64,000 nt of DNA from contig NW_020825531.1 of the NCBI RefSeq assembly GCF_003286085.1, positions 1 to 64,000 of the forward strand, given 5' to 3'. The notes under the pieces were generated by a model. It was not told the DNA's origin. It was given only the letters and a program-made list of their open reading frames with translations, and ran no database searches. The DNA is from Drosophila persimilis. Taxonomy: Eukaryota; Arthropoda; Insecta; Diptera; Drosophilidae. Both the position numbers and the translations under genes were made by a program. Shown here piece by piece: positions 32,900 through 45,369 of the stretch; position 1 is the stretch's first letter; each line of letters opens with the position of its first letter.

Positions 32900-34419
32900 T
32901 CTTGGCGCCACATGATCCTTAATAACGGCAACAATTAACGGGAATTCATTACAAACAGTTTATTCATTAAACTTTTCTACAAGCTATCATGGCTGCTAAG
33001 TGGTTATATATATATAAAGGCTACTAAAGTAATAAGGAAAATATGTTCAAATAAGCTGCAATTAAGATTAATTATATATATAAAAATATCATGATGAAAG
33101 ATCCTATTAGACTAGGGTCAACTAATTATAAAGAGTATATTCAGGAATAATGGTAATTACGTTACACAAATAGAAATATATTCGAAAGGTTTTCAGTTTA
33201 ATTGTGTAACAAGTCAACGATATATTTCTATACGTCAGTAGGGGATGGATTGGAGGGGATGTCGAGGTCACTGCCGGTGGGGATTCTCTGGTTCCGTGCT
33301 CATTCGGTAACTTGTGGGGGGGGGGGGGGGGGGTCGTTTGACCGCGTCTCGACTCATACTACATAAACTTTAAAATTTTAGAATCCCGTGACTCTACAGG
33401 GAGCTAACTCCGAAAACAACAATTTGCATATTCCGATCATATCCGAAATGAAATGGCACAATCATACATAGGGCGTACTCGAAAGTACTAGGGGCTTTCG
33501 TCGGGGTGTTCCAAAAATATTGCGGGCGTGAGGTCTTGAGATGGAAGTCGACACACACAATTTTGTACCCACCCTTCCATGATTTCCAGTGGTGCGAAAT
33601 GTTCTGGAAATCCCTAATATTCTCACCCTACCCCCTTACGTCACCATGTCACCAGGAAATTAGAAGTCTACTCCATATTCATGGCTGACAAAATTCAATA
33701 TATTTCTTTGGACTTAATACTAGACAAGTGTTTCACTACCGGAAAGAACACAAGTCTTTAATTAACCAGTAGGCAAATCAAGGGAAAGAAATTAATGGAA
33801 ATGGAAAAATATGAGGCTTAATCTCTAAAGGAGAAAGAGAAACGTTTTAGATATTTATAGAGGTATGTATATATAAACGAGAGCGTATGTGAATATAATA
33901 TATGATATTAGAAATAAGGAAATTAAATATGTATAAAAAAAAAACGAAAAATTAAAAAATTATAAAAAGCCGAGGGGGTCACACCAGCGTACCGCCATGG
34001 TGAGCCAAAACGCAATTTAATTAAAAATAAAAAAACATTTTTATGGTTGTTGGTTTAAGATTAAAAAAAAATTTCTTTTTTTTTGTTGTTAGTGTATTTG
34101 TCGGCTACGTTTCAATGCATTACAAAAATGCATGGAAAGCGAGCACTGCCAGCTTAAAGCAGAATTGGCAACGACAAGAACGAAAAGCTTCGAGCGTGGG
34201 GAACGCAAGCGTTGCGCTCTCTTATCAGCAGCGGCTGGCCGCTGCGCATGCCTTTTACGATTTTACGAATTCAGGCGCAAAAGAGAACAAGGAAATTGGG
34301 TCACTTACAGCTTCAATACAGTAAAAAACAATCTCCCGTCAAGGGTGGGAGTTTGGTGTGGGGGGCAGAACTTTGTGAGAGCTGTGTTCCGAGCTGGATA
34401 CCAAATTGGTTTTTGGAAT

Positions 34420-34727
34420 TGTAGCGCCATTTGGCGTATAATAATTGTTATTAGGATCGTATTTTATGAAGTCTAGTGTAAGTTAGGCTAGGGCAAAGCA
34501 GGAGCGCAATATAAGCTCGCTCTCTCGCTCTTGGTGAATTCGCCCCGCTTTGCAACCGTAGGTAAGATAGGCGCAGAAGAAATTGTTTGAATATATGAAG
34601 AGAAGTCGAGAAAAATCTATGAAAACGAACGCACGCTCTCCTTTTTTTTCGTCGTCGTAAAATACAAGTTTGCAGTCACTCAAGTTTTTCGGTCTCTTTA
34701 TTTTAGAAAAAATATTCTAAATTTTCA
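34420..34727 (+). repeat. BEL/Pao 5' LTR in unit A
   Basis: TGTAGCGCC...TTTTCA, 308 bp, preceded by GGAAT. It is followed at once by TGGCGCCCCCGGGTGGACG (a primer-binding-site-like sequence beginning TGG) and about 190 bp of leader, so it is the 5' LTR side of an element whose body is missing. Confidence 0.75.
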
Positions 34728-34920
34728 TGGCGCCCCCGGGTGGACGTGCAAATTAAACGTATTAATTAAAAGTGGAAGACAAAAGTGACAGTGACACAGT
34801 GGAGAATAGATCAATAACCAAAATCTATTATCCCTACATGTATGTACAAGCATATGAGCTGCAGCTAAATTGCCAAATTGACCGCGACGTGTGTGCAAAG
34901 AATTCAACAAACAATACTAA

Positions 34921-35232
34921 ACGAGGGAGAACGTTGTGAGTTGCTGCGGACACCGCAACTCTACAGTTATACCCGATACAAGTCAGTATGGCTCTCCTCC
35001 GGCAGACGCCGCTAATATTAAACGACACGACAAAGAGTGCGTGCGAGAGAGACAGAAAATCAGTCTGAGCGTGACGTCGGTCGCTGCGTAGCCAGTGCAA
35101 ATTGATTTGTTCCTTTTGGCTATAAAAATGATCTGATCTGATCCAGCAACTGGATAGATATGGTCATTCTCTATGATTCTGCGTTTTTAGTTTTCTCGAA
35201 TTCTGAGATATACGTTTTATAGTGAGATCTAA
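34921..35232 (-). mobile_element. Partial ISY in unit A
   Basis: 3'-end part of an ISY in reverse orientation, with an internal deletion (CTCGAA joined to TTCTGAGATATACG). It is cut at GTGAGATCTAA by the tandem-unit junction. Confidence 0.8.
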
Positions 35233-36760
35233 CTAGGTTACGACATCTTGGCGCCACATGATCCTTAATAACGGCAACAATTAACGGGAATTCATTACAA
35301 ACAGTTTATTCATTAAATTTTTTTACAAGCTATCATGGCTGCTAAGTGGTTATATATATATAAAGGCTACTAAAGTAATAAGGAAAATATGTTCAAATAA
35401 GCTGCAATTAAGATTAATTATATATATAAAAATATCATGATGAAAGATCCTATTAGACTAGGGTCAACTAATTATAAAGAGTATATTCAGGAATAATGGT
35501 AATTACGTTACACAAATAGAAATATATTCGAAAGGTTTTCAGTTTAATTGTGTAACAAGTCAACGATATATTTCTATACGTCAGTAGGGGATGGATTGGA
35601 GGGGATGTCGAGGTCACTGCCGGTGGGGATTCTCTGGTTCCGTGCTCATTCGGTAACTTGTGGGGGGGGGGGGGTCGTTTGACCGCGTCTCGACTCATAC
35701 TACATAAACTTTAAAATTTTAGAATCCCGTGACTCTACAGGGAGCTAACTCCGAAAACAACAATTTGCATATTCCGATCATATCCGAAATGAAATGGCAC
35801 AATCATACATAGGGCGTACTCGAAAGTACTAGGGGCTTTCGTCGGGGTGTTCCAAAAATATTGCGGGCGTGAGGTCTTGAGATGGAAGTCGACACACACA
35901 ATTTTGTACCCACCCTTCCATGATTTCCAGTGGTGCGAAATGTTCTGGAAATCCCTAATATTCTCACCCTACCCCCTTACGTCACCATGTCACCAGGAAA
36001 TTAGAAGTCTACTCCATATTCATGGCTGACAAAATTCAATATATTTCTTTGGACTTAATACTAGACAAGTGTTTCACTACCGGAAAGAACACAAGTCTTT
36101 AATTAACCAGTAGGCAAATCAAGGGAAAGAAATTAATGGAAATGGAAAAATATGAGGCTTAATCTCTAAAGGAGAAAGAGAAACGTTTTAGATATTTATA
36201 GAGGTATGTATATATAAACGAGAGCGTATGTGAATATAATATATGATATTAGAAATAAGGAAATTAAATATGTATAAAAAAAAAACGAAAAATTAAAAAA
36301 TTATAAAAAGCCGAGGGGGTCACACCAGCGTACCGCCATGGTGAGCCAAAACGCAATTTAATTAAAAATAAAAAAACATTTTTATGGTTGTTGGTTTAAG
36401 ATTAAAAAAAAATTTCTTTTTTTTTGTTGTTAGTGTATTTGTCGGCTACGTTTCAATGCATTACAAAAATGCATGGAAAGCGAGCACTGCCAGCTTAAAG
36501 CAGAATTGGCAACGACAAGAACGAAAAGCTTCGAGCGTGGGGAACGCAAGCGTTGCGCTCTCTTATCAGCAGCGGCTGGCCGCTGCGCATGCCTTTTACG
36601 ATTTTACGAATTCAGGCGCAAAAGAGAACAAGGAAATTGGGTCACTTACAGCTTCAATACAGTAAAAAACAATCTCCCGTCAAGGGTGGGAGATTGGTGT
36701 GGGGGGCAGAACTTTGTGAGAGCTGTGTTCCGAGCTGGATACCAAATTGGTTTTTGGAAT

Positions 36761-37068
36761 TGTAGCGCCATTTGGCGTATAATAATTGTTATTAGGATCG
36801 TATTTTATGAAGTCTAGTGTAAGTTAGGCTAGGGCAAAGCAGGAGCGCAATATAAGCTCGCTCTCTCGCTCTTGGTGAATTCGCCCCGCTTTGCAACCGT
36901 AGGTAAGATAGGCGCAGAAGAAATTGTTTGAATATATGAAGAGAAGTCGAGAAAAATCTATGAAAACGAACGCACGCTCTCCTTTTTTTTCGTCGTCGTA
37001 AAATACAAGTTTGCAGTCACTCAAGTTTTTCGGTCTCTTTATTTTAGAAAAAATATTCTAAATTTTCA
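36761..37068 (+). repeat. BEL/Pao 5' LTR in unit B
   Basis: Second copy of the 308-bp LTR, again preceded by GGAAT and followed by TGGCGCCCCC. Confidence 0.75.
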
Positions 37069-37262
37069 TGGCGCCCCCGGGTGGACGTGCAAATTAAACG
37101 TATTAATTAAAAGTGGAAGACAAAAGTGACAGTGACACAGTGGAGAATAGATCAATAACCAAAATCTATTATCCCTACATGTATGTACAAGCATATGAGC
37201 TGCAGCTAAATTGCCAAATTGACCGCGACGTGTGTGCAAAGAATTCAACAAACAATACTAAA

Positions 37263-37574
37263 CGAGGGAGAACGTTGTGAGTTGCTGCGGACACCGCAAC
37301 TCTACAGTTATACCCGATACTAAGTCAGTATGGCTCTCCTCCGGCAGACGCCGCTAATATTAAACGACACGACAAAGAGTGCGTGCGAGAGAGACAGAAA
37401 ATCAGTCTGAGCGTGACGTCGGTCGCTGCGTAGCCAGTGCAAATTGATTTGTTCCTTTTGGCTATAAAAATGATCTGATCTGATCCAGCAACTGGATAGA
37501 TATGGTCATTCTCTATGATTCTGCGTTTTTAGTTTTCTCGAATTCTGAGATATACGTTTTATAGTGAGATCTAA
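37263..37574 (-). mobile_element. Partial ISY in unit B
   Basis: Same truncated and internally deleted ISY as in unit A, ending at the same base. Confidence 0.8.
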
Positions 37575-39637
37575 CTAGGTTACGACATCTTGGCGCCACA
37601 TGATCCTTAATAACGGCAACAATTAACGGGAATTCATTACAAACAGTTTATTCATTAAATTTTTTTACAAGCTATCATGGCTGCTAAGTGGTTATATATA
37701 TATAAAGGCTACTAAAGTAATAAGGAAAATATGTTCAAATAAGCTGCAATTAAGATTAATTATATATATAAAAATATCATGATGAAAGATCCTATTAGAC
37801 TAGGGTCAACTAATTATAAAGAGTATATTCAGGAATAATGGTAATTACGTTACACAAATAGAAATATATTCGAAAGGTTTTCAGTTTAATTGTGTAACAA
37901 GTCAACGATATATTCCTATACGTCAGTAGGGGATGGATTGGAGGGGATGTCGAGGTCACTGCCGGTGGGGATTCTCTGGTTCCGTGCTCATTCGGTAACT
38001 TGTGGGGGGGGGGGGGTCGTTTGACCGCGTCTCGACTCATACTACATAAACTTTAAAATTTTAGAATCCCGTGACTCTACAGGGAGCTAACTCCGAAAAC
38101 AACAATTTGCATATTCCGATCATAGCCGAAATGAAATGGCACAATCATACATAGGGCGTACTCGAAAGTACTAGGGGCTTTCGTCGGGGTGTTCCAAAAA
38201 TATCGCGGGCGTGAGGTCTTGAGATGGAAGTCGACACACACAATTTTGTACCCACCCTTCCATGATTTCCAGTGGTGCGAAATGTTCTGGAAATCCCTAA
38301 TATTCTCACCCTACCCCCTTACGTCACCATGTCACCAGGAAATTAGAAGTCTACTCCATATTCATGGCTGACAAAATTCAATATATTTCTTTGGACTTAA
38401 TACTAGACATGTGGCTACATCATCAAAACCGAGCGAACAAGTGTTTCACTACCTGAAAGAACACAAGTCTTCAATTAACCAATAGGCAAATCAAGGGAAA
38501 GAAATTAATGGAAATGGAAAAATATGAGGCTTAATCTCTAAAGGAGAAAGAGAAACGTTTTAGATATTTATAGAGGTATGTATATATAAACGAGAGCGTA
38601 TATGAATATAATATATGATATTAGAAATAAGGAAATTAAATATGTATAAAGAAAAAACGAAAAATTAAAAAATTATAAAAAGCCGAGGGGGTCACACCAG
38701 CGTACCGCCATGGTGAGCCAAAACGCAATTTAATTAAAAATAAAAAAACATTTTTATGGTTGTTGGTTTAAGGAGATTAAAAAAAATTGTCTTTTTTTTT
38801 GTTGTTAGTGTATTTGTCGGCTACGTTTCAATGCATTACAAAAATGCATGGAAAGCGAGCACTGCCAGCTTAAAGCAGAATTGGCAACGACGAGAACGAA
38901 AAGCTTCGAGCGTGGGGAACGCAAGCGTTGCGCTCTCTTATCAGCATCGGCTGGCCGCTGCGCATGCCTTTTACGATTTTACGAATTCAGGCGCAAAAGA
39001 GAACAAGGAAATTGGGTCACTTACAGCTTCAATACAGTAAAAAACAATCTCCCGTCAAGGGTGGGAGTTTGGTGTGGGGGGCAGAACATTGTGAGAGCTG
39101 TGTACCGAGCTGGATACCAAATTGGTTTTTGGAATTGTAGCGCCATTTGGCGTATACTAATTGTTATTAGGATCGTATTTTATGAAGTCTAGTGTAAGTT
39201 AGGCTAGGGCAAAGCAGGAGCGCACTATAAGCTCGCTCTCTCGCTCTTGGTGAATTCGCCCCGCTTTGCAACAGTAGGTAAGATAGGCGCAGAAGAAATT
39301 GTTTGAATATATGAGGAGAAGTCGAGAAAAATCTATGAAATCGAACTCACGCACTCCTTTTTTTTCGTCGTCGTAAAATACAAGTTTGCAGTCACACAAG
39401 TTTTTCGGTCTCTTTATTTTAGAAAAAATATTCTAAATTTTCATGGCGCCCCCGGGTGGACGTGCAAATTAAACGTATTAATTAAAAGTGGAAGACAAAA
39501 GTGACAGTGACACAGTGGAGAATAGATCAATAACCAAAATCTATTATACCTACATGTATGTACATGCATATGTGCTGCAGCTAAATTTCCAAATTGACCG
39601 CGACGTGTGTGCAAAGAGTTCAACAAACAAAACTAAA
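37575..39637 (+). repeat. Tandem unit C (up to its complete ISY)
   Basis: Third copy of the unit. It carries a 31-bp segment absent from A and B (about 38408-38438, TGTGGCTACATCATC) and several private substitutions. Its ISY is complete rather than cut, so C represents the ancestral arrangement. Confidence 0.85.
39136..39443 (+). repeat. BEL/Pao 5' LTR in unit C
   Basis: 308-bp LTR with GGAAT before and TGGCGCCCCC after. It has small differences from A and B, such as GCGCACTATAAG. Confidence 0.75.
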
Positions 39638-40755
39638 CGAGGGAGAACGTTGTGAGTTGCTGCGGACACCGCAACTCTACAGTTATACCCGATACTAAGT
39701 CAGTATGGCTCTCCTCCGGCAGACGCCGCTAATATTAAACGACACGACAAAGAGTGCGTGCGAGAGAGACAGAAAATCAGTCTGAGCGTGACGTCGGGCG
39801 CTGCGTAGCAGGTGCAAATTGATTTGTTCCTTTTGGCTATAAAAATGATCTGATCTGATCCAGATTCAGCAATCTGATAGATATGGTCATTCTCTATGAT
39901 TCTGCGTTTTTAGTTTTCTCGAATCTGCAATATTGTGGATGCAACTTATTCTCGTCCTTTGTGGGGGCGGAAGGGGGTGGGGCGAAATTCTGAGATATAC
40001 GTTTTATAGTGAGATCTAACAAAAGTGCGGATACCAAATTTGGTTACTCTAGCCTTAATAGTCTCTGAGATTTGTGGATGCCCCAGATTTTCGTCCTTTG
40101 CGGGGGCGGAAGGGGGTGTGGCTAAATTTTGACACAAAACTGTCAAGGTCCGATATCACAGGAGTGTGGATACCAAATTTGGTTGCTCTAGCTCTTATAG
40201 GTTCTGAGATCCTTGAACTCATATTTTGCAATTGGCAAAACCGACCATGAAACCTGTGTGTTAGAGAGAGACAGAGCGAGAAAGAATGAAATTGTTTTCT
40301 TGATTCTGGCTATAATAATTATACGATCTGGTTGAGATTTTACACTCTAGAACATATAGTCATCCTCTACGATTCTGCGTTTTTGGTTTTATCGTATCGT
40401 CGAAAAATGTGGATGCCACAGATTTTCGTCCTTTGTGGGGGCGGAAGTGGGCGGGGCGAAGTTTTGAAATAATTTTATAGCAGTGACATATCACAGAAGT
40501 CTGGATCCAAAACATCGTTGCTCTAGCTCTTATTGTCTTTGAGCATTGGGCGCTGAAGGGGACGGACAGACGGACGGACGGACGGACGGACAGACGGACA
40601 GACAGACATGGCTCAATCGACTCGGCTATTGATGCTGATCAAGAATATATACATATAATTTATGGGGTCGGAAACGATTCCTTCTGGACGTTACACACAT
40701 CCACTTTTACCACAAATCTAATATACCCCAATACTCATTTTGAGTATCGGGTATA
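39638..40755 (-). mobile_element. ISY/DINE-1-type Helentron in unit C (full length)
   Basis: Reverse-oriented, first subfamily. It starts CGAGGGAGAACG and ends GAGTATCGGGTATA, next to the Jockey 5' region. GGACGGAC minisatellite at 40561-40600. Confidence 0.85.
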
Positions 40756-41665
40756 AAAAATCACCGCGTCGGTCGTGCAATACCCTGTCTGCAGCTATAT
40801 ACAAAAGGGGATATATATACCATCTACCAAAGGAGATCCAAGTGGAGCATCCAGCATCAGAAGAGGAGAGTACAGCACCTGGAATTTCCAATCTTATCAA
40901 GAGGTATTTGTGCAAAAAATTGAAAGCTCGAGTGAATACGAAAAGATTAAAAAACTCGCAATTATTGTCTTGTGCTGAAACAATTGCACCTCGCTTTCAA
41001 TTCTTGGCACATACATACGTATGACATAGTAGAGCTAGATTGCATGCTGTAGTTAGAGTTGAGCATAGATATTAATACTTAATTAATATATACATATGTA
41101 CATCTAACCCTGTTGGACGCAATAACTACACATATATGTAACTCATTTTAACTGCAATCGCTGTCACCCCTTTCCCCTTAATCGTTTTCGTTGTGTCAAA
41201 TATATGTAAAGTTGGGTCGTTGGCCAAGCACGCATACCAATACGCAGCTGCAGCGGTGAATTTTTTCGTCTCGCTTTCGCTCCTCACCGTTGCTTATCGT
41301 TGTTCTTTTGTTTGGCGCGCTTGATCCAAACCAAACACCAAGTGACGCGCTACCCTGTTTTCGTCGGGTATATTCGTTTGGTGAAGTCTCGAATCAACTT
41401 TCATAGAGATCGGTTGTGTCGCGCTTGTGCAAAGTTGTTTTCTTTATTCTGCTTTAGCGGAGCATTCTCTTGTGTGCTAAAAATAGCATACATCATAAAT
41501 TCGGGTGCTGCTTCGTGCGGTGTCGGCAATTGGACAAAAACAAAAAACACATTTGTGAACGTTTTTACAACTTTATTCACTGCCCTTCGGGCAAGACATT
41601 CCCCTCAGTCTGCGCACAGCCGCACAAGAGGGGCAATAAAAACTTCGCTTATCAGCTACGGTATA

Positions 41666-43545
41666 ATGAATGCGAATAGTTCATCTGACTCTCGGCTTAG
41701 AAATAAGCGGACTGATCATGAGAGAATGCTTCTAATATCAGGAAAATTACCTTGTGAGATTCGTGCTGAGTACCGTTCAGAGGCTGAACGCTCTACATGC
41801 ACAGAAACCACAACAACAGTAACATTCACTAGTGCCACCAACAACACCACCTACACCATGGCAACTGCTACAATAAGCAGTATCTGCCCTGCACTAAGCT
41901 TTGAGAGCCAAGAAAACTCCATATCCACATGCCCCGACGACACTGAGGCAAAAACACTTCGCACTGCTGCCGAACGACTTCTGGATGCTCAAAAACGGAG
42001 AACGGGCAAAAGAAAAAACGAGCAGACTTTGTCATCCTATCCTAAATCTAAACGAGGGAGCGGCGGCCGGGACCTGGGCGTGTCCCCCACTACAAGCCAA
42101 CAGGCAAACACCAACAACAGATTTGCCATTCTTGACACGAACATCCCAAGTGATAGTAATAATGAGGAAGTTCGGATGAATGTAGATGCAGACGCTGGAA
42201 ATGACCAAATGGATGAACACCTTTATGAAGCAGTTAATACAGACCAGTGTCTTCAAGGTGAATCAGCGAGCTCTGGTAATCAGCTTAAAGGCCCTCCAAA
42301 ACCACCGCAAATAGTTGTCAATATTAGCAACTTAAATGACTTATTTGATATCATAAAGGACGTTGCAAATTTGAATAACGTTGTCGTCAAAGCTAACCAG
42401 GGGGAAACGGTCAGAATCCTCCCCAAAGACAGTGATACCTATAGAGAAATTGTGGATCGTTTCGATGCCACACATACCAATTGCAGACTGAAAAGCCTCA
42501 TAGAATTGTTGTAAGAGACCTACATCATAGCACCCTAAACAATGATATTACCGCCGGATTTAAAATGTTGGGCTTCGAGGTCCTTCACATCCATAATCCA
42601 AGCTCAAGGACTAACAAGGACGAAAAACTTAATATTTTTTTCATTAATATTAAGCCTTGTGCAAAAATTAACGAAATTTACCAAGTCAAGACCCTTTGCC
42701 GCCAAAAAATAAGGATTGAAAGGATGCGAAAATCCACAGAGATTGCTCAATGTCGTCGATGCCAGGATTTCGGCCACACAGCCAAATACTGCCGCCGGCA
42801 TCACAACTGTGCCAGATGCGGTGAAAATCACCAAACCTCACAATGCACACGCCCCCTAGATGCACAGCCAACCTGCATTCACTGCTCTGGAAGCCATATG
42901 GCCAGTTATAAAGGATGCCAATGGTATCAGGAGTTTCTACGCCGATCAATGGGCTCCGCAAAGAAGGCAATTAATACGCACAGGACGGGTCATGTCCCCT
43001 TAAATAATCAAGTGGCATATGCTTACTCTACCACACTTCCTGGAGACCAGCAACAGTTTCCTACCTTGCAGTCTAGTCACAAAAAGGGGGCTAATAGACC
43101 AACAATACAGCAGCACCAGCGAAATATTGTTCAGCACCAACCTTTGGTAGGCACTAGAAGTAATACAGGAGCCTCCTATGCTGCCGTAGCAAATGGTAAT
43201 TCAAATGCAATACCTGCTACACCTGCTCAGCGTCGTGTTCATAGTCTACAAGCGCATCAGCCACAAGGATTGAATAACCAGCAACAGAATTCATATGAAG
43301 TCCAGGCACTGCTACAACAACAGCAGACACAATTTCAACAATGGCAACAACAGCTCCAACAGCAGCAGCAGCAGCAGTTTCTTATGTGGCTACAGCAACA
43401 GCAGCAAGAACAGCAGCAGCATAATAGTCAAGCCAATCAACGCCTTGAAAAACTCGAAAAAATGGTTTTTGAATTGGCCAACACGATTAAGCAATGGGCT
43501 GGATCTAATCTTCAGCTCCAGAACAACGTTTCAGCATCTCAATGA
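41666..43545 (+). pseudogene. Jockey-clade Gag, copy 1 (one frameshift)
   Basis: ATG at 41666 (MNANSSSDSR); the first part runs to a stop at 42512-42514. The rest, in another frame from about 42470, carries the pre-knuckle domain (RIVVRDLHHST), three zinc knuckles (CRRCQDFGHTAKYC, CARC...C, CIHC...C), a Gln-rich region and a coiled-coil-like C-terminus. The two frames overlap at about 42470-42514, so one indel (or a programmed shift) separates them. The identical break is in copy 2. The pre-knuckle motif is shared with the HeT-A-like Gag at the left end, showing common clade membership. Confidence 0.8.
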
Positions 43546-43803
43546 ACCCACTAAAGGTTCTCATCTGGAATGCTAACGGCATTTCACGAAAAGCAAAAGA
43601 GGTTGAGCTCTTCGCGCACAAGAATAGCGTTGATATTCTTCTTTTGACGGAGATCAGAATTAAAAGAGGGGCAGCTGTTAAAATACATGGATATGCCTTC
43701 TATCCAGCCTTCAAGCCATCGCGGAATAATAATAGCGTTGATGGAGTTGCGGTTTTAGTTAAGACTTCGCTTCGTCATTTTCCACAAAGGGTCATTGAGA
43801 CAG
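43542..43803 (+). pseudogene. Jockey ORF2 N-terminus, copy 1 (truncated)
   Basis: Start of the AP-endonuclease domain (LKVLIWNANGISRKAKE, then LLLTEIRI), lost after about 86 codons at the duplication junction. The reading frame runs a further 28 codons into unrelated DNA. Confidence 0.85.
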
Positions 43804-44867
43804 GGACTCTACAGGGAGCTAACTCCGAAAACAACAATTTGCATATTCCGATCATAGCCGAAATGAAATGGCACAATCATACATAGGGCGTACTCGAAAG
43901 TACTAGGGGCTTTCGTCGGGGTGTTCCAAAAATATCGCGGGCGTGAGGTCTTGAGATGGAAGTCGACACACACAATTTTGTACCCACCCTTCCATGATTT
44001 CCAGTGGTGCGAAATGTTCTGGAAATCCCTAATATTCTCACCCTACCCCCTTACGTCACCATGTCACCAGGAAATTAGAAGTCTACTCCATATTCATGGC
44101 TGACAAAATTCAATATATTTCTTTGGACTTAATACTAGACATGTGGCTACATCATCAAAACCGAGCGAACAAGTGTTTCACTACCTGAAAGAACACAAGT
44201 CTTCAATTAACCAATAGGCAAATCAAGGGAAAGAAATTAATGGAAATGGAAAAATATGAGGCTTAATCTCTAAAGGAGAAAGAGAAACGTTTTAGATATT
44301 TATAGAGGTATGTATATATAAACGAGAGCGTATATGAATATAATATATGATATTAGAAATAAGGAAATTAAATATGTATAAAGAAAAAACGAAAAATTAA
44401 AAAATTATAAAAAGCCGAGGGGGTCACACCAGCGTACCGCCATGGTGAGCCAAAACGCAATTTAATTAAAAATAAAAAAACATTTTTATGGTTGTTGGTT
44501 TAAGGAGATTAAAAAAAATTGTCTTTTTTTTTGTTGTTAGTGTATTTGTCGGCTACGTTTCAATGCATTACAAAAATGCATGGAAAGCGAGCACTGCCAG
44601 CTTAAAGCAGAATTGGCAACGACGAGAACGAAAAGCTTCGAGCGTGGGGAACGCAAGCGTTGCGCTCTCTTATCAGCATCGGCTGGCCGCTGCGCATGCC
44701 TTTTACGATTTTACGAATTCAGGCGCAAAAGAGAACAAGGAAATTGGGTCACTTACAGCTTCAATACAGTAAAAAACAATCTCCCGTCAAGGGTGGGAGT
44801 TTGGTGTGGGGGGCAGAACATTGTGAGAGCTGTGTACCGAGCTGGATACCAAATTGGTTTTTGGAAT

Positions 44868-45175
44868 TGTAGCGCCATTTGGCGTATACTAATTGTTATT
44901 AGGATCGTATTTTATGAAGTCTAGTGTAAGTTAGGCTAGGGCAAAGCAGGAGCGCAATATAAGCTCGCTCTCTCGCTCTTGGTGAATTCGCCCCGCTTTG
45001 CAACAGTAGGTAAGATAGGCGCAGAAGAAATTGTTTGAATATATGAGGAGAAGTCGAGAAAAATCTATGAAATCGAACTCACGCACTCCTTTTTTTTCGT
45101 CGTCGTAAAATACAAGTTTGCAGTCACACAAGTTTTTCGGTCTCTTTATTTTAGAAAAAATATTCTAAATTTTCA
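44868..45175 (+). repeat. BEL/Pao 5' LTR in duplicated segment (unit D)
   Basis: Fourth 308-bp LTR of the family, again after GGAAT and before TGGCGCCCCC. Confidence 0.75.
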
Positions 45176-45369
45176 TGGCGCCCCCGGGTGGACGTGCAAA
45201 TTAAACGTATTAATTAAAAGTGGAAGACAAAAGTGACAGTGACACAGTGGAGAATAGATCAATAACCAAAATCTATTATACCTACATGTATGTACATGCA
45301 TATGTGCTGCAGCTAAATTTCCAAATTGACCGCGACGTGTGTGCAAAGAGTTCAACAAACAAAACTAAA

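Larger units (their letters stand above)
32887..35232 (+). repeat. Tandem unit A (about 2.35 kb)
   Basis: Runs from CTAGGTTACG to a cut ISY ending GTGAGATCTAA. Contents: primer-site-like TGGCGCC, AT-rich sequence, an 18-G run (33316-33333), about 600 bp of unknown sequence, a BEL-type LTR (34420-34727) with leader, and an ISY 3' fragment. The open frames of 60-114 codons inside (for example 34132-34476) are repeated only because the unit is repeated and show no domain. Confidence 0.85.
35233..37574 (+). repeat. Tandem unit B (2,342 bp)
   Basis: Almost identical to unit A. It differs mainly in the G-run (13 Gs at about 35662-35674) and a few substitutions (CTAGGTTACGA instead of CTAGGTTACGT). 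Same end point inside the ISY. Confidence 0.9.
38073..43803 (+). repeat. Left copy of 5,732-bp tandem duplication
   Basis: Everything from ACTCTACAGGGAGC in unit C through the LTR, ISY, Jockey gag and the first part of Jockey ORF2 recurs 5,732 bp downstream, nearly base for base. The junction at about 43800 joins Jockey ORF2 (GGTCATTGAGAC) to AGGGACTCTACAGGG. Confidence 0.9.
40756..43803 (+). mobile_element. Jockey-clade non-LTR element, copy 1 (cut by duplication)
   Basis: 5' region from the ISY edge, gag from 41666 and the start of ORF2, cut at the duplication junction. Gag and ORF2 overlap as ATGA (43542-43545), as is usual for this clade. The real 5' end is uncertain; it may lie near 41250 or at the ISY boundary. 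Confidence 0.8.

Noticed and set aside
33316-33333. Long G-run as a G-quadruplex regulatory element
   Set aside because: A single homopolymer whose length differs between tandem units; it looks like slippage or sequencing noise.
34043-34476. Conserved 93-114-codon frames repeated in tandem units A-D
   Set aside because: Overlapping frames on repeated non-coding DNA just before an LTR. The repetition is from duplication and no family is recognisable.
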